Assembly: GCF_004366035.1 (NCBI RefSeq) | Contig: NZ_SOEE01000001.1 | Span: forward strand, 806,001 to 870,000 | Direction: 5' to 3' | DNA: 64,000 bases | Source: Cytobacillus oceanisediminis | Lineage (GTDB): Bacteria; Bacillota; Bacilli; Bacillales; Cytobacillaceae | Part shown: one piece after another, positions 10,040 to 19,162 of the stretch | Layout of the letters: each line of letters begins with the position of its first letter | How positions within the stretch are numbered: position 1 is the stretch's first letter | The notes under the pieces: generated by a model | What the model was told of the DNA's origin: nothing | Seen by the model: only the letters and a program-made list of their open reading frames with translations | The model's database searches: none | Program-made: the position numbers and the translations under genes

Positions 10040-11116
10040 CTATACTTTCAGCAATGCTGAAGATTGAAGCTCAGCCATGAATTGATCAAATTGATTCAAG
10101 TCCATTTGCTGCGCTGAATCTGATAGGGCAACGGCCGGGTCTGGATGAACTTCTGCCATCACACCATCTGCGCCGATTGCCAGCGCTGCTTTTGCTGCTG
10201 GAAGAAGCAAATCTCTGCGGCCTGTTGAATGGGTAACGTCAACCAGTACTGGCAAATGTGTTTCCTGCTTAAGAATAGGCACAGCCGAAATGTCCAGTGT
10301 ATTGCGTGTAGCACGTTCGTATGTGCGGATTCCGCGCTCACATAGGATGATCTGTCCATTCCCCTGGGACATGATATATTCCGCTGCATTGATGAATTCT
10401 TCAATTGTAGCTGCAATCCCGCGCTTTAAAAGAACCGGTTTGTTTACAGCCCCCGCTGCTTTTAATAGCTCGAAGTTTTGCATGTTTCTTGCCCCGATTT
10501 GAATGACATCAATATAATTTACAGCCGTTTCAATATCATTAGGGCTTACGATTTCAGAAATAACTGCCAGATCGTATTCATCAGCCACTCTTTTTAAGAT
10601 TTTTAGACCTTCAAGGCCAAGACCCTGAAAATCATATGGCGATGTTCTTGGTTTATATGCGCCTCCGCGAAGGAGCTTAAGTCCTTTTGCTTTAACAGCT
10701 TCAGCAACAGTTGCCACCTGCTCATAAGATTCAACTGCACAAGGGCCAAAAACAAGATGAGGTTTGCCGTCCCCTACTTTTTCACCCTTTAGGTCTACAA
10801 TCGTATTTTCAGGCTTCTTTTTGCGTGAAACAAGAAGCGCCTTTCTATGATCATCTTTTTGAAGTTCAAGACCAGCTTTAAAAATTTCCTTGAACATATG
10901 CTCAATTGTTGAATTTTCAAAAGGACCGTCATTATGCTCTTTTATCAAGTCCAGCATCTTGCGTTCCCGGACAGGATCATAACGATAAACCCCTTGTGTT
11001 TCCTTTACTCTGCCGATTTCCTGAACAAGTTCTGCTCTTTCATTGATCAAAGCTAAAAGCTGGAGATTCAGCTCATCCACTCGATCACGAAGTTTATCTA
11101 GCTCCTTATTGCTCAT
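10040..11116 (-). CDS. aroA: Chorismate mutase / DAHP synthase fusion AroA(G)
   Basis: First enzyme of the shikimate pathway (PEP + erythrose-4-P to DAHP) fused to a regulatory AroQ-type chorismate mutase, 358 aa as in B. subtilis. The N-terminal mutase helix begins [17 protein letters not shown]. The type I-beta DAHP synthase core shows [48 protein letters not shown] and [14 protein letters not shown] at 11116 is chosen (GGAAGGGACAGG upstream, family length); an in-frame extension to 11215 would add 33 unrelated residues. A SigA promoter lies at 11268-11296. Feedback by prephenate/chorismate is known for this fusion type. Confidence 0.96.
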   Translation of the reverse strand: MSNKELDKLRDRVDELNLQLLALINERAELVQEIGRVKETQGVYRYDPVRERKMLDLIKEHNDGPFENSTIEHMFKEIFKAGLELQKDDHRKALLVSRKKKPENTIVDLKGEKVGDGKPHLVFGPCAVESYEQVATVAEAVKAKGLKLLRGGAYKPRTSPYDFQGLGLEGLKILKRVADEYDLAVISEIVSPNDIETAVNYIDVIQIGARNMQNFELLKAAGAVNKPVLLKRGIAATIEEFINAAEYIMSQGNGQIILCERGIRTYERATRNTLDISAVPILKQETHLPVLVDVTHSTGRRDLLLPAAKAALAIGADGVMAEVHPDPAVALSDSAQQMDLNQFDQFMAELQSSALLKV

Positions 11117-11267
11117 TTCCTGTCCCTTCCTTTCGAATCTGAATTTAAGCCGTGCTGGTTTCAGGATTTGCACATATCGCGCCTCTAAATGCGCAACACC
11201 GTTAAACATTTCCATCTTTCTCTTTTACGGCCACTGGATATGTGATACATTTTTTATAATTAGGGTT

Positions 11268-11296
11268 ATTATATATGAATTATTCAGACATGTCAC
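11268..11296 (-). promoter_or_regulatory. SigA promoter of aroA
   Basis: Minus strand GTGACA, 17-base spacer, TATAAT. The leader to the ATG is about 145 bases; no T-box or other known riboswitch was recognised in it. Confidence 0.75.
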
Positions 11297-11395
11297 GAAA
11301 AATTTCTTTATTAATTAAACGCTTTTAAGTGATAAAGCGATTTCAGGGCATTATTTAAACATTCTATGACAATTTTACAAAGAAGGTGTACTGCT

Positions 11396-13573
11396 TTGGA
11401 CGAACAGAAAAAGCTTTTTGCACTGGATATCGGCACCCGCACGGTGGTTGGAATTATTCTCGAGGAAAACGGCGGGCAATTTCATGTGAAAGACATCGTG
11501 ATTAAGGAGCATGCAGAAAGGGCCATGCTAGACGGACAGATCCATGATGTACTCGCTGTATCAAAAATTATAGCAGAAATCAGGAATGAACTGGAAGCAA
11601 AACACGGCCCATTAAAAAAGGTGTGCGTTGCAGCGGCAGGCAGGGCTTTAAAAACAGAAAGATCTGAAACAGCTATCAGTATTAAAGGAAAACCGATGAT
11701 GCAAAAGCAGGATATACTTCACCTTGAATTAAGTGCAGTTCAGCAGGCACAAGCAATGGCTGCAGAAAAACATGAAACTGAAAAAAGCTATTATTACTAT
11801 TGTGTTGGATATTCCGTTTTATACTATCGTCTTGATAGAGAAGAAATCGGCAGTCTGATTGATCAGCAGGGGGATGAAGCATCCGTTGAAATCATTGCTA
11901 CCTTCCTGCCCAAGGTTGTAGTGGAATCACTAATCTCAGCTCTTCACAGGGCTGGCCTGGAAATGGAAGCTTTGACACTTGAGCCAATCGCAGCTATTAA
12001 TGTACTAATCCCTCCTTCGATGAGAAGGCTGAATGTTGCTCTTGTTGATATCGGTGCCGGAACGTCCGATATTGCCATTACAGATATGGGCACAGTTACA
12101 GCTTATGGAATGGTGCCTGTAGCAGGCGATGAGATAACTGAGGCAATCAGTGACCAGCTTCTCCTGGACTTTCCTTTAGCCGAAAAGGCAAAGAGAGATT
12201 TGCATTTATCGGATACAATTACTGTCAAGGATATTCTCGGCTTTCAGACAGAAGTCAGCAGGGAAGAGACAATTGAAAAAATTTCTCCTGCGCTTGAACG
12301 TTTGACAAATTCCATCTGCGATGAAATTCTGCAGCTGAATAATAGGCCGCCCAAAGCTGTCATGCTGGTAGGGGGCGGGAGCTTAACACCTGGACTTCCT
12401 GAAAGGATAGCACAAAGATTGGGCCTTCCGGCGAATAGAGTTGCAATTAGGGGAATTGACGCCATTAGCGGGCTTAATTTACCGGATTTTACAGACAAAG
12501 GCCCTGAACTTGTCACCCCAATAGGAATAGCCATCGCTGCTAAAAAAGCTCCGGTCCAATATTGTACAGTTTACGTCAACGATCAGCCTGTCAGGCTATT
12601 CGAGGTCAAGAACCTGACAGTTGGGGATTGTCTCCTGGCAGCAGGCATTAAAATGAATAAGCTTTACGGGAAACCCGGACTCGCCATGATAGTCAAACTA
12701 AATGGGCAAAGCGTTACGATTCCAGGAAGCCATGGAGAAGCTCCTGTCATTAAACGCAACTGCCTTACAAGTGCTTTAGATGAAGAAATCAAATCAGGGG
12801 ATATCATCACTGTTTCAAGAGGACGTGACGGATTGCCTGCAGAAGTCCGCATAAAAGATTTGATTGATGAGGTTCCGGAAAAGTCTATCACTATTAACGA
12901 AAAGCAGTACACAATCCAGCCTGCTATTACCTGTAATGAAAAAGCTGTCCCGCTTGAACAAATCATTGCTGATCGTGATAAGGTGGAGTGCAGAATTCCG
13001 GACACATTTGAAGAAGTCTTAAGAAACTTGAACCTAAACTTTTTATTAAACGAGCTTACACCTTTTAGAATCAGCATTAATGAAAAGGAGACATTTCTCC
13101 CTCGCCATACCGGAAAGCTTTTTAAAAACGGCCTTGAGGCGAATTATCATAGCATAGTAGACGATGGTGACAATCTGCGAATTGAAAAAAGAGGCACATT
13201 ATCAGTAAAGGAATTAGCAGATATAAAGCAGCTGGAACTACATCAGAGGATCCCGGTCATGTTTAACGGTAAGAAATTAGAGCTTTCCAGAGGAATACTT
13301 GAATTTCAGAGGGAAGGAGCTGTCCTAACCGAAGATGATGCGATCCATGCTGGAGACGCGATAACAATCGTGAAAAAACCAAGGTCCCCCTTTATTTTCC
13401 AGGATATCTTCAGCCATGTTAGTATAGATATGCCTGCAGCATCTTCTGGAAGCTTCGTTCTCTTGAAAAATGGGGAAAAGGCATCTTTTCATGAACCTAT
13501 AGAGCCTGGTGATCACCTCAAAATCGTGTGGCCTGCCATAAATAATAAAAATTCAAATGTGAAGTATATATAA
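11396..13573 (+). CDS. FtsA-like actin-fold ATPase with tandem C-terminal modules
   Basis: About 725 aa. The N-terminal half (about residues 1-375) is an FtsA/PilM-type actin ATPase: phosphate-1 LFALDIGTRTVVGII, phosphate-2 LVDIGAGTSDIAI, and adenosine motif VMLVGGGSLTPGLPERI. The rest is made of about five 60-70-residue modules, each opening with NG/NE plus hydrophobic residues (LNGQSVTIP ~437, INEKQYTI ~500, INEKETFLP ~560, FNGKKLELS ~622, LKNGEKASF ~690) and closing with GD-hydrophobic (SGDIITV, DGDNLRI, AGDAITI, PGDHLKI). This resembles beta-grasp/SLBB-like repeats, an inference from pattern only. No membrane segment is seen. TTG at 11396 is preferred (AGAAGGTG 7 bases upstream); an in-frame ATG at 11366 exists. 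It is inserted between aroA and ytxJ relative to B. subtilis 168. Function unknown; cell-division FtsA itself should be elsewhere. Confidence 0.85.
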   Translation: MDEQKKLFALDIGTRTVVGIILEENGGQFHVKDIVIKEHAERAMLDGQIHDVLAVSKIIAEIRNELEAKHGPLKKVCVAAAGRALKTERSETAISIKGKPMMQKQDILHLELSAVQQAQAMAAEKHETEKSYYYYCVGYSVLYYRLDREEIGSLIDQQGDEASVEIIATFLPKVVVESLISALHRAGLEMEALTLEPIAAINVLIPPSMRRLNVALVDIGAGTSDIAITDMGTVTAYGMVPVAGDEITEAISDQLLLDFPLAEKAKRDLHLSDTITVKDILGFQTEVSREETIEKISPALERLTNSICDEILQLNNRPPKAVMLVGGGSLTPGLPERIAQRLGLPANRVAIRGIDAISGLNLPDFTDKGPELVTPIGIAIAAKKAPVQYCTVYVNDQPVRLFEVKNLTVGDCLLAAGIKMNKLYGKPGLAMIVKLNGQSVTIPGSHGEAPVIKRNCLTSALDEEIKSGDIITVSRGRDGLPAEVRIKDLIDEVPEKSITINEKQYTIQPAITCNEKAVPLEQIIADRDKVECRIPDTFEEVLRNLNLNFLLNELTPFRISINEKETFLPRHTGKLFKNGLEANYHSIVDDGDNLRIEKRGTLSVKELADIKQLELHQRIPVMFNGKKLELSRGILEFQREGAVLTEDDAIHAGDAITIVKKPRSPFIFQDIFSHVSIDMPAASSGSFVLLKNGEKASFHEPIEPGDHLKIVWPAINNKNSNVKYI

Positions 13574-14020
13574 GAAAAGCGGAAGTGCCTTCGGAACAAG
13601 CCAAAAACGCTTTTTCCTGCGAAGAACACCCAAGGAAGCTCTACGCTGGTGCTCACCCCCGGCAAGCACAGGTTAAGCCTTCCGGAAAGGCGTTCATTGC
13701 CTTTTTGGGAGGATTGCTCGAAATGTTGAGGCGACTGCCCTTTCAAGGAACGCAGACTAAGAGCGCCCGTCCTGTGGCAGCGTCTGCATGACCCGCATCC
13801 TCCCAAAAGCTCTCGCTTTCGGTCGTGCGATGTTTATGCTGACGAAGCCTTCCTTGTCCTGTGGTCCTCAGGCATAAGACGGTTCCTGCAAGAAGGCCGT
13901 TTTTCCTTTTGGAAGGGAACGGCTTTGATCCCGAGTCCCTGGGAGCCGCAACTAGACAAACTTGTGACCTCGAGGGGGCAGGCTGCTTGCGATAGACAGT
14001 TATCGAGGTGTAAAAACTTT
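13574..14020 (+). repeat. Family A intergenic repeat, long copy
   Basis: Starts directly after the TAA stop at 13571-13573 with GAAAAGCGGAAGTGCCTT and ends GATAGACAGTTATCGAGGTG. It shares the blocks AAGGAACGCAGACTAAGA, CTTGTGACCTCGA and GGCTGCTTGCG with copies at 29.7, 32.9 and 60.4 kb. Open frames here on both strands are not supported by ribosome sites or similarity. It fills the space between the FtsA-like gene and the ytxJ terminator. Confidence 0.8.
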
Positions 14021-14041
14021 ATATTTTCTTGTTTGATAGCA

Positions 14042-14067
14042 AAAACCCATCCGATTGGATGGGTTTT
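14042..14067 (-). terminator. Terminator of ytxGHJ
   Basis: Perfect stem AAAACCCATCC / GGATGGGTTTT with a 4-base loop and TTTTTGC on the minus strand; it overlaps the ytxJ stop codon. Confidence 0.9.
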
Positions 14068-14395
14068 ATCTGTTTTCCTTAACAGCATTCACCAGGGAAT
14101 CATATGTAATCTTCCAATGTGATGCATGCCAGGCAACATCTCCATTATTAAATAGTATGGCCTGAGGAGACTCATGTTTGATATGAAAAGCTTCTGCAAT
14201 GTGATTTGACAAAGGACGATCATCCTGTACAACTAAGTAATAAGCATTTACATCTTGATGATCTTTTACAAAGCTTTCGTATTCTTCATACGCTGCGCCG
14301 CTCACCGGGCAAGTGGAACTGTGTTTTAAAACCAGCAGCTGTTCTCCCGATTCTACTGCTTGATTAAAGGATTCATGGCTATCAAATTTTTTCAT
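14066..14395 (-). CDS. ytxJ: Monothiol bacilliredoxin BrxC (YtxJ)
   Basis: Thioredoxin-fold protein of 109 aa with a single active-site cysteine in TCPVS (Cys29), the feature of BrxC, which removes bacillithiol from oxidised proteins. The neighbourhood LVLKHSSTCP and the later SPQAILFNNGDVAWHASHW match the DUF2847 family. It is the last gene of the ytxG-ytxH-ytxJ operon, so it should be induced by general stress through SigB. A hairpin (14447-14477) between ytxH and ytxJ may reduce its expression relative to ytxGH. Confidence 0.92.
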   Translation of the reverse strand: MKKFDSHESFNQAVESGEQLLVLKHSSTCPVSGAAYEEYESFVKDHQDVNAYYLVVQDDRPLSNHIAEAFHIKHESPQAILFNNGDVAWHASHWKITYDSLVNAVKENR

Positions 14396-14434
14396 TTTCT
14401 TGCCTCCTCAACTAAGCCAGGCAAAGCCTCGCTC

Positions 14435-14477
14435 TTTAAATTAAATAACGGTGAAGTAATCGTACCACTTCACCGTT
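14435..14477 (-). terminator. Hairpin between ytxH and ytxJ (partial terminator)
   Basis: Stem AACGGTGAAGT / ACTTCACCGTT followed on the minus strand by TATTTAATTT. It lies inside the operon, so it is probably an attenuating or processing hairpin. Confidence 0.65.
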
Positions 14478-14493
14478 GGTTAAACAAATATAA

Positions 14494-14997
14494 TTAATTA
14501 TACTTTTGCTCGGTTTCGTCAAAAGCCTTTTTCGTCTCCTCCAGCTTCATTTGGATTTCCGCATCATTTACTGGTGCGTTCCCTTCTGCCTGGAGTGTCT
14601 CGTTAGAGATGGCCTCTCCATTTTCTTCAGCTCCCCCGTTTGCAGCAGCTTGTCCATTTTGAGCGTCTTTCATGCTTTTTACTTTATTAACGAGTTCATT
14701 GGATTGCTTTGTCACCGATTGGGTCAGCACAGTTGTTTTTTCTTTTGCAGCATTAGCCAGTTCGGTACCTTTTGTCATAGCTGTTTCACGGTACTGTCCC
14801 GACTTTTCTTTTAATAGGGCAGCCTTTTCGCTTAAATCGCTCTGAAGCTCTTTGCCTGATTTAGGAGCCAGGAACAGAGCGGTAGCTGCGCCAACCATGC
14901 CTCCGATTAAGGCACCAATCATGAAATCTTTCGTATTGATATTTTCATCTGTTTTGGCCTGATTTGAATCAAATTGAGTACGGTCTTGGCTATTCAT
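14494..14997 (-). CDS. ytxH: General stress protein YtxH
   Basis: 167 aa. The N-terminal segment FMIGALIGGMVGAATALFLAPKSGKEL (about residues 26-52) is the YtxH/gas-vesicle-like hydrophobic signature. It is followed by an Ala/Lys/Glu-rich helical region and a Gln/Glu/Asn-rich acidic tail. A membrane-associated helical protein of unknown function; in B. subtilis it belongs to the SigB/SigH-controlled csb40 operon. The neighbours ytxG and ytxJ and the promoter pair upstream support the assignment. Confidence 0.92.
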   Translation of the reverse strand: MNSQDRTQFDSNQAKTDENINTKDFMIGALIGGMVGAATALFLAPKSGKELQSDLSEKAALLKEKSGQYRETAMTKGTELANAAKEKTTVLTQSVTKQSNELVNKVKSMKDAQNGQAAANGGAEENGEAISNETLQAEGNAPVNDAEIQMKLEETKKAFDETEQKYN

Positions 14998-15018
14998 TCT
15001 CCTTTTCCTCCTTTAAAT

Positions 15019-15504
15019 CTAGTATCTTGATCTTTCTCTCTGGCGTTCAGGCGGAAGCATCTGTTTCTCGCTGACGTTGTACTGATAAGGGTCTTCTTTT
15101 CTCATTTTCCACTTATCCTTGATTTCAAGGAGAACATTGCTCCACTGTACCACCTGTGAGATTTTATCTTTATTCTGTTCAAGCTGTGTGTTTACAGAAG
15201 ATGTGATTTTCTGAATAGATCCATTAAATTTGCGGACGGAGTCACCAACTTCTTTTACCGCAGTCACGACACTGTTCAGGTTTTCAGATTTCTGCTGAAT
15301 GTCTGTAGCCAGTGAATTAGTTTTATGCAGCAGGACTGTGGTTTCCTTCGTGACACCATCTAATTGCCTTTCAAGGCCTGCCAATGTGTGTGATACGTTA
15401 TCTAATGTCCCTTGTAAGGATTTTAACGTTTTCGCCAGATATATGACCAAAACAAGAAATGCTATAGCAATGACTGCTACACTTAAGTATAAAATAATTT
15501 CCAA
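15019..15504 (-). CDS. ytxG: YtxG, DUF948 membrane protein
   Basis: 161 aa with one N-terminal transmembrane helix (about residues 3-24, [19 protein letters not shown]). It is followed by a long coiled-coil-like region typical of DUF948 ([20 protein letters not shown] and similar). First gene of the ytxGHJ stress operon. The ATG is preceded by the ribosome site GGAGGTG. Function unknown; topology suggests a cytoplasmic helical domain tethered to the membrane. Confidence 0.92.
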   Translation of the reverse strand: MEIILYLSVAVIAIAFLVLVIYLAKTLKSLQGTLDNVSHTLAGLERQLDGVTKETTVLLHKTNSLATDIQQKSENLNSVVTAVKEVGDSVRKFNGSIQKITSSVNTQLEQNKDKISQVVQWSNVLLEIKDKWKMRKEDPYQYNVSEKQMLPPERQRERSRY

Positions 15505-15538
15505 TTCTTACACCTCCGGTTGTCTGTATACTAACTTT

Positions 15539-15563
15539 TTACCCAGATGCACTGCCTCTAAAC
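15539..15563 (-). promoter_or_regulatory. SigB-type promoter of ytxGHJ
   Basis: Minus strand GTTTAG, 13-base spacer, GGGTAA, against the SigB consensus GTTTAA-N12/15-GGGTAT; about 35 bases before the ytxG start. Confidence 0.82.
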
Positions 15564-15580
15564 CAGGAGTACATTAATAG

Positions 15581-15608
15581 ATTCCACTTGTGAAGTCCAA
15601 ATTCCTTC
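15581..15608 (-). promoter_or_regulatory. SigH-type promoter of ytxGHJ
   Basis: Minus strand GAAGGAATT, 12-base spacer, GTGGAAT, fitting RNAGGAWWW-N11/12-RNNGAAT. It lies just upstream of the SigB-type promoter, as in B. subtilis csb40. Confidence 0.75.
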
Positions 15609-15731
15609 TCTAACAGGTATTTTCATCAGTTAAAGTAAATTTTAGCACAATTGGAAAAGGTTAAACAAAACCTTTCATTTCGGGTACAATATTAGTTGTC
15701 GGAAAAATAAATTTACTGGAGGTATTTATCG

Positions 15732-16847
15732 ATGAAAGATCCCCGTATTGCAAAACTGGCAAAAAATTTAATTAACTATTCAGTCCGACTTCAGAAAGGC
15801 GAGAAGGTCCTTATTGAAAATTTCGGACTGCAGAAGGAATTAGTGACCGCGCTGGTTAAGGAAGCATATGCAGCTGGAGGATACCCGTTTGTTTCCTTAA
15901 AAGATCATCAGGTTGATCGTTCCCTGCTTTTAGGGGCACAGGAAGAGCAATTCAATATGATGGCTGAGTTTGAAGCAAATGTTATGAGCAAAATGGATGC
16001 ATACATAGGACTGCGCTCCGGGGAGAACATCAACGAGCAGGCTGATGTGCCGGATGATAAAATGAAGATCCATGGATCAACCATCGGACAAAAAGTGCAT
16101 AGAGAAATCCGCGTGCCAAAAACGAAATGGGTGGTTTTGCGTTATCCTAATGCTTCCATGGCCCAGCTGGCTAAAATGAGTACAGAGGCATTTGAAGATT
16201 TCTATTTTGATGTCTGCAATTTGGATTACGGCAAAATGGACAAAGCAATGGACAGCCTTATGGAATTAATGAATAAAACCGATAAAGTCAGAATAACTGG
16301 CCCTGGAACAGATCTATCCTTCTCGATTAAGGATATTCCGGCAATCAAATGCTCAGGCCAAATGAATATCCCTGATGGAGAAGTCTATACTGCCCCTGTA
16401 CGTGAGTCTGTCAACGGCGTCATCACCTATAACACTCCATCTCCGTACCATGGTTTTACATTTGAAAATGTAAAACTGACATTCAAAGACGGGAAAATTA
16501 TTGAAGCGGAAGCCAATGACAGCGAACGCATCAATAAAATCTTTGATACGGATGAGGGTGCGCGCTATATTGGTGAATTCGCTATCGGGGTTAATCCATA
16601 CATTCTTCATCCGATGCAGGACATTCTGTTCGATGAAAAAATTGACGGAAGCTTCCACTTCACACCTGGACAATGCTATGACGAAGCCTATAATGGCAAT
16701 AAATCCAATATTCATTGGGATATGGTCAACATCCAGCGCCCTGACTATGGCGGGGGTGAAATCTACTTTGATGAGGTATTAATCCGTAAAGACGGGCGAT
16801 TTGTCATTAGTGAACTTGAAGCATTAAATCCGGAGAATTTAAAGTAA
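15732..16847 (+). CDS. M29 family aminopeptidase (AmpS-like)
   Basis: Metal-dependent cytosolic aminopeptidase, 371 aa, slightly shorter than the usual ~410 aa of AmpS/PepS. The start MKDPRIAKLAKNLINYSVRLQKGE is the family N-terminus. Candidate metal ligands lie in NIPDGEVYTAP, YIGEFAIG, HFTPG and SNIHWDMV, the conserved Glu/Glu/His/Asp set of M29. The ATG has GGAGGT upstream. It is divergent from ytxGHJ. A GTTAAA/GGGTAC pair near 15659-15686 could be a SigA or weak SigB promoter. A family A remnant and a bidirectional terminator follow. Confidence 0.9.
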   Translation: MKDPRIAKLAKNLINYSVRLQKGEKVLIENFGLQKELVTALVKEAYAAGGYPFVSLKDHQVDRSLLLGAQEEQFNMMAEFEANVMSKMDAYIGLRSGENINEQADVPDDKMKIHGSTIGQKVHREIRVPKTKWVVLRYPNASMAQLAKMSTEAFEDFYFDVCNLDYGKMDKAMDSLMELMNKTDKVRITGPGTDLSFSIKDIPAIKCSGQMNIPDGEVYTAPVRESVNGVITYNTPSPYHGFTFENVKLTFKDGKIIEAEANDSERINKIFDTDEGARYIGEFAIGVNPYILHPMQDILFDEKIDGSFHFTPGQCYDEAYNGNKSNIHWDMVNIQRPDYGGGEIYFDEVLIRKDGRFVISELEALNPENLK

Positions 16848-16852
16848 TAAAA

Positions 16853-16928
16853 AAGCCTCAGGTGTCATCGGGCTTGACCCATGAGCCGACGGCGCCTGGA
16901 GCTGGACAGGTATCAACATTCAAAAATC
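16853..16928 (+). repeat. Family A repeat, short remnant
   Basis: A short copy ending GGAGCTGGACAGGTATCAACATTC, matching the 3' consensus of the other copies. It begins 5 bases after the tandem stop codons of the aminopeptidase gene. Confidence 0.6.
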
Positions 16929-16935
16929 ATATAGA

Positions 16936-16968
16936 AAAGGATGCTTCCTTACCGGAGCATCCTTTTTT
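16936..16968. terminator. Bidirectional terminator between aminopeptidase and murC
   Basis: Stem AAAGGATGCT / AGCATCCTTT with TTTTAT on the plus strand and TCTATATG on the minus strand. Confidence 0.85.
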
Positions 16969-16974
16969 ATGATT

Positions 16975-18270
16975 TTATATTTGGTTTTCGTATGCCTGCT
17001 GGAATTTTTGGATATCCCCGGCACCCATAAACATAATTACGCTATCTTCATGATTCCTTAGTACAGCCGTTTCTTCTTCATTTAGAATTTGTGCATTGGG
17101 AATTTTGGCCTTTAAGTCATCAATCGTAAGTTTTCCATGGTTTTCACGGGCAGAGCCAAAGATTTCGCAAAGATAAACTTTGTCAGCCAAATTAAGACTT
17201 GATGCAAAATCATCAAGAAAGGCCTGGGTTCTCGTAAATGTATGCGGCTGGAAAACTGCAACCACATCCTTTTCAGGATACTTTTGTCTGGCAGCTTCTA
17301 CTGTTGCCTTAATTTCTGTCGGATGGTGGGCATAGTCATCAATAATTACCTGAGAGCCCACTTTCTTCTCGGAAAATCTTCTTTTCACCCCTTCAAAGGA
17401 AAGAAGCTGTTCCTGGACAATCTTCGCATCGATCTCTTCATAATGGCAAAGAGCGATAACAGCTAAAGAGTTCAACACGTTATGGTCTCCATAAGCTGGG
17501 ATAGAGAAAGTCTCATAGAAGGTGTTGCGGACAAATACATCAAATGTTGTTCCTTCTGTAGTTTTAACTACATTGCGTGCCTGAAAATCATTATCTTCTC
17601 CAAAACCATAGAATACCACAGGCACTTTTGCCTGGATTTTTTGCAGCTGCTCGTCATCACCGCATGCGAAAATCCCCTTATTCACTTGCCATGACATTTC
17701 CTGAAAAGCAGAAAACACATCTTCAATGTTGGCAAAGTAATCAGGGTGGTCAAAATCAATATTCGTCATTATTGCATAATCAGGATAGTAAGAAAGGAAA
17801 TGCCTTCTGTATTCACAAGCTTCGAAAACAAAATATTCCGCTTCCTTGTCCCCTTTGCCCGTACCGTCTCCAATAAGGAATGAAGTTGGTTTTGCGCCTC
17901 GCATTACGTGCGCAAGCAAGCCTGTAGTGGATGTTTTCCCATGAGCTCCCGTCACAGCAATGCTCGTAAAATTCTTCATGAAATCACCTAAAAAGCGATG
18001 ATAACGCACAACAGGCAAACCAAGCTTCATTGCTTCCTCAATCTCTTCATGTGTGTCCGGATATGCATTCCCGGCGATTACCGTCATGCCCGGCTGTATG
18101 TTTTCCTTTTGAAAGGGAAGGATCTTTATTCCGGATTTTTCAAGTGCCACCTGAGTAAAAAAGTGTTTCTCAAAATCGGAGCCTTGAACCTGATAATTCA
18201 TATCATGCAGAACTTGTGCCAATGCACTCATTCCAGACCCCTTAATACCTACGAAATGGTAAATAGTCAT
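16975..18270 (-). CDS. murC: UDP-N-acetylmuramate--L-alanine ligase MurC
   Basis: ATP-dependent cytosolic Mur ligase adding L-Ala to UDP-MurNAc, 431 aa. Domain 1 opens with the nucleotide-sugar motif [14 protein letters not shown]. The central P-loop is [14 protein letters not shown], then [10 protein letters not shown], and the C-terminal domain contains [13 protein letters not shown] and [13 protein letters not shown] at 18270 has GGAGGT upstream and yields the B. subtilis length; the in-frame extension to 18285 is less likely. It lies downstream of sftA and two other genes on the same strand. Confidence 0.97.
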   Translation of the reverse strand: MTIYHFVGIKGSGMSALAQVLHDMNYQVQGSDFEKHFFTQVALEKSGIKILPFQKENIQPGMTVIAGNAYPDTHEEIEEAMKLGLPVVRYHRFLGDFMKNFTSIAVTGAHGKTSTTGLLAHVMRGAKPTSFLIGDGTGKGDKEAEYFVFEACEYRRHFLSYYPDYAIMTNIDFDHPDYFANIEDVFSAFQEMSWQVNKGIFACGDDEQLQKIQAKVPVVFYGFGEDNDFQARNVVKTTEGTTFDVFVRNTFYETFSIPAYGDHNVLNSLAVIALCHYEEIDAKIVQEQLLSFEGVKRRFSEKKVGSQVIIDDYAHHPTEIKATVEAARQKYPEKDVVAVFQPHTFTRTQAFLDDFASSLNLADKVYLCEIFGSARENHGKLTIDDLKAKIPNAQILNEEETAVLRNHEDSVIMFMGAGDIQKFQQAYENQI

Positions 18271-18471
18271 ATAAAGAACCTCCAACCATCGTATATCTGT
18301 AAAACAGTATATGACATATATCTAGTTTTGCGCATATCCCCTAAGAAGACATGCTTCCATGACTGTGCTGCTAAGCTTTTCCGCTGTCACTTTTATTTAC
18401 TTACACTTTAATGTATTGAATCATTATATCATTAATCGATTCTAAAAACTATGTAACGTATTGCCAGCTAT

Positions 18472-19125
18472 TTATTCCCCAGAAATAAAAAATAAAACAT
18501 TAGATTTCAGGAAGGCTCTCCACGTAAGGTCAGGAACCTTTAATTTTGACTTCGAAAAGGCTCTCGTTAAACGGTTAACCGCCTCATTACTTTGAATAGA
18601 AATAAATGGTCCAATAGGAAGATCATACATCTGGATTGGTATTCTTCTAATAAAATACCACCCTATTGACAGGTCCGGCTGGAACACCCCGTGCTGACTT
18701 AAGAGGAAAGAAGTGTTATCTTCCACACCAGAGGCGGAGATTTTCTCTTGACTTACATCTAAAATCCGGATGGGTTCCATGACTGATGTTAAAAAGAGAG
18801 CCCCCTGAATGAGATCTGACTCTGAAAGCTGCCTGTAATTGTTCTTTAAGAACAGACTAAACATAGTTGAGCCTTGAATGGTTTTATAATCAAAGAGAAA
18901 CCAATCCTGAAAAACTTCCTGCTGAATAGGCGAAAAAGCCGCTTCAGGAGCAAGACCGAGCGTTTTCCGAAATAAATGCTTTGCCCGGACTTTCTCTCTG
19001 ATATTAGCCGTCCGTTCCGTATAATCCTTGCTTAATGTGTATAAACGCAGAGCATTATTCTCTCCCTGAACCTGTTTAGCTTTACGGAAAGAATGTAAAT
19101 CCAGAATTGAGCCGTCCATATCCAT
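18472..19125 (-). CDS. Conserved protein of unknown function
   Basis: 217 aa with good ribosome site AAGGAG 8 bases before the ATG. No signal peptide or membrane segment. The stretch QEVFQDWFLFDYKTIQG followed by SMFSLFLKNN resembles the W-x-LFDY segment seen beside SEC-C zinc motifs in some proteins, but no SEC-C cysteine cluster is present here (pattern memory only). It lies between nicotinate phosphoribosyltransferase and murC on the same strand, 37 bases after the former, so probably cotranscribed with it. It is followed by a 200-base spacer holding the murC ribosome site and nothing else recognised. Function unknown. Confidence 0.75.
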   Translation of the reverse strand: MDMDGSILDLHSFRKAKQVQGENNALRLYTLSKDYTERTANIREKVRAKHLFRKTLGLAPEAAFSPIQQEVFQDWFLFDYKTIQGSTMFSLFLKNNYRQLSESDLIQGALFLTSVMEPIRILDVSQEKISASGVEDNTSFLLSQHGVFQPDLSIGWYFIRRIPIQMYDLPIGPFISIQSNEAVNRLTRAFSKSKLKVPDLTWRAFLKSNVLFFISGE

Positions 19126-19162
19126 TTAGGATGCTCCTTACTTTCTTGTAAATAGCGTTCTG

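Noticed and set aside
10040-11215. aroA start at 11215 giving 391 aa
   Set aside because: The extra 33 residues do not fit the chorismate mutase domain; ATG 11116 has a ribosome site and gives the family length.
13513-14122. Several open frames of 65-97 codons on both strands
   Set aside because: They lie in a family A repeat or overlap the FtsA-like gene, change between repeat copies, and lack ribosome sites.
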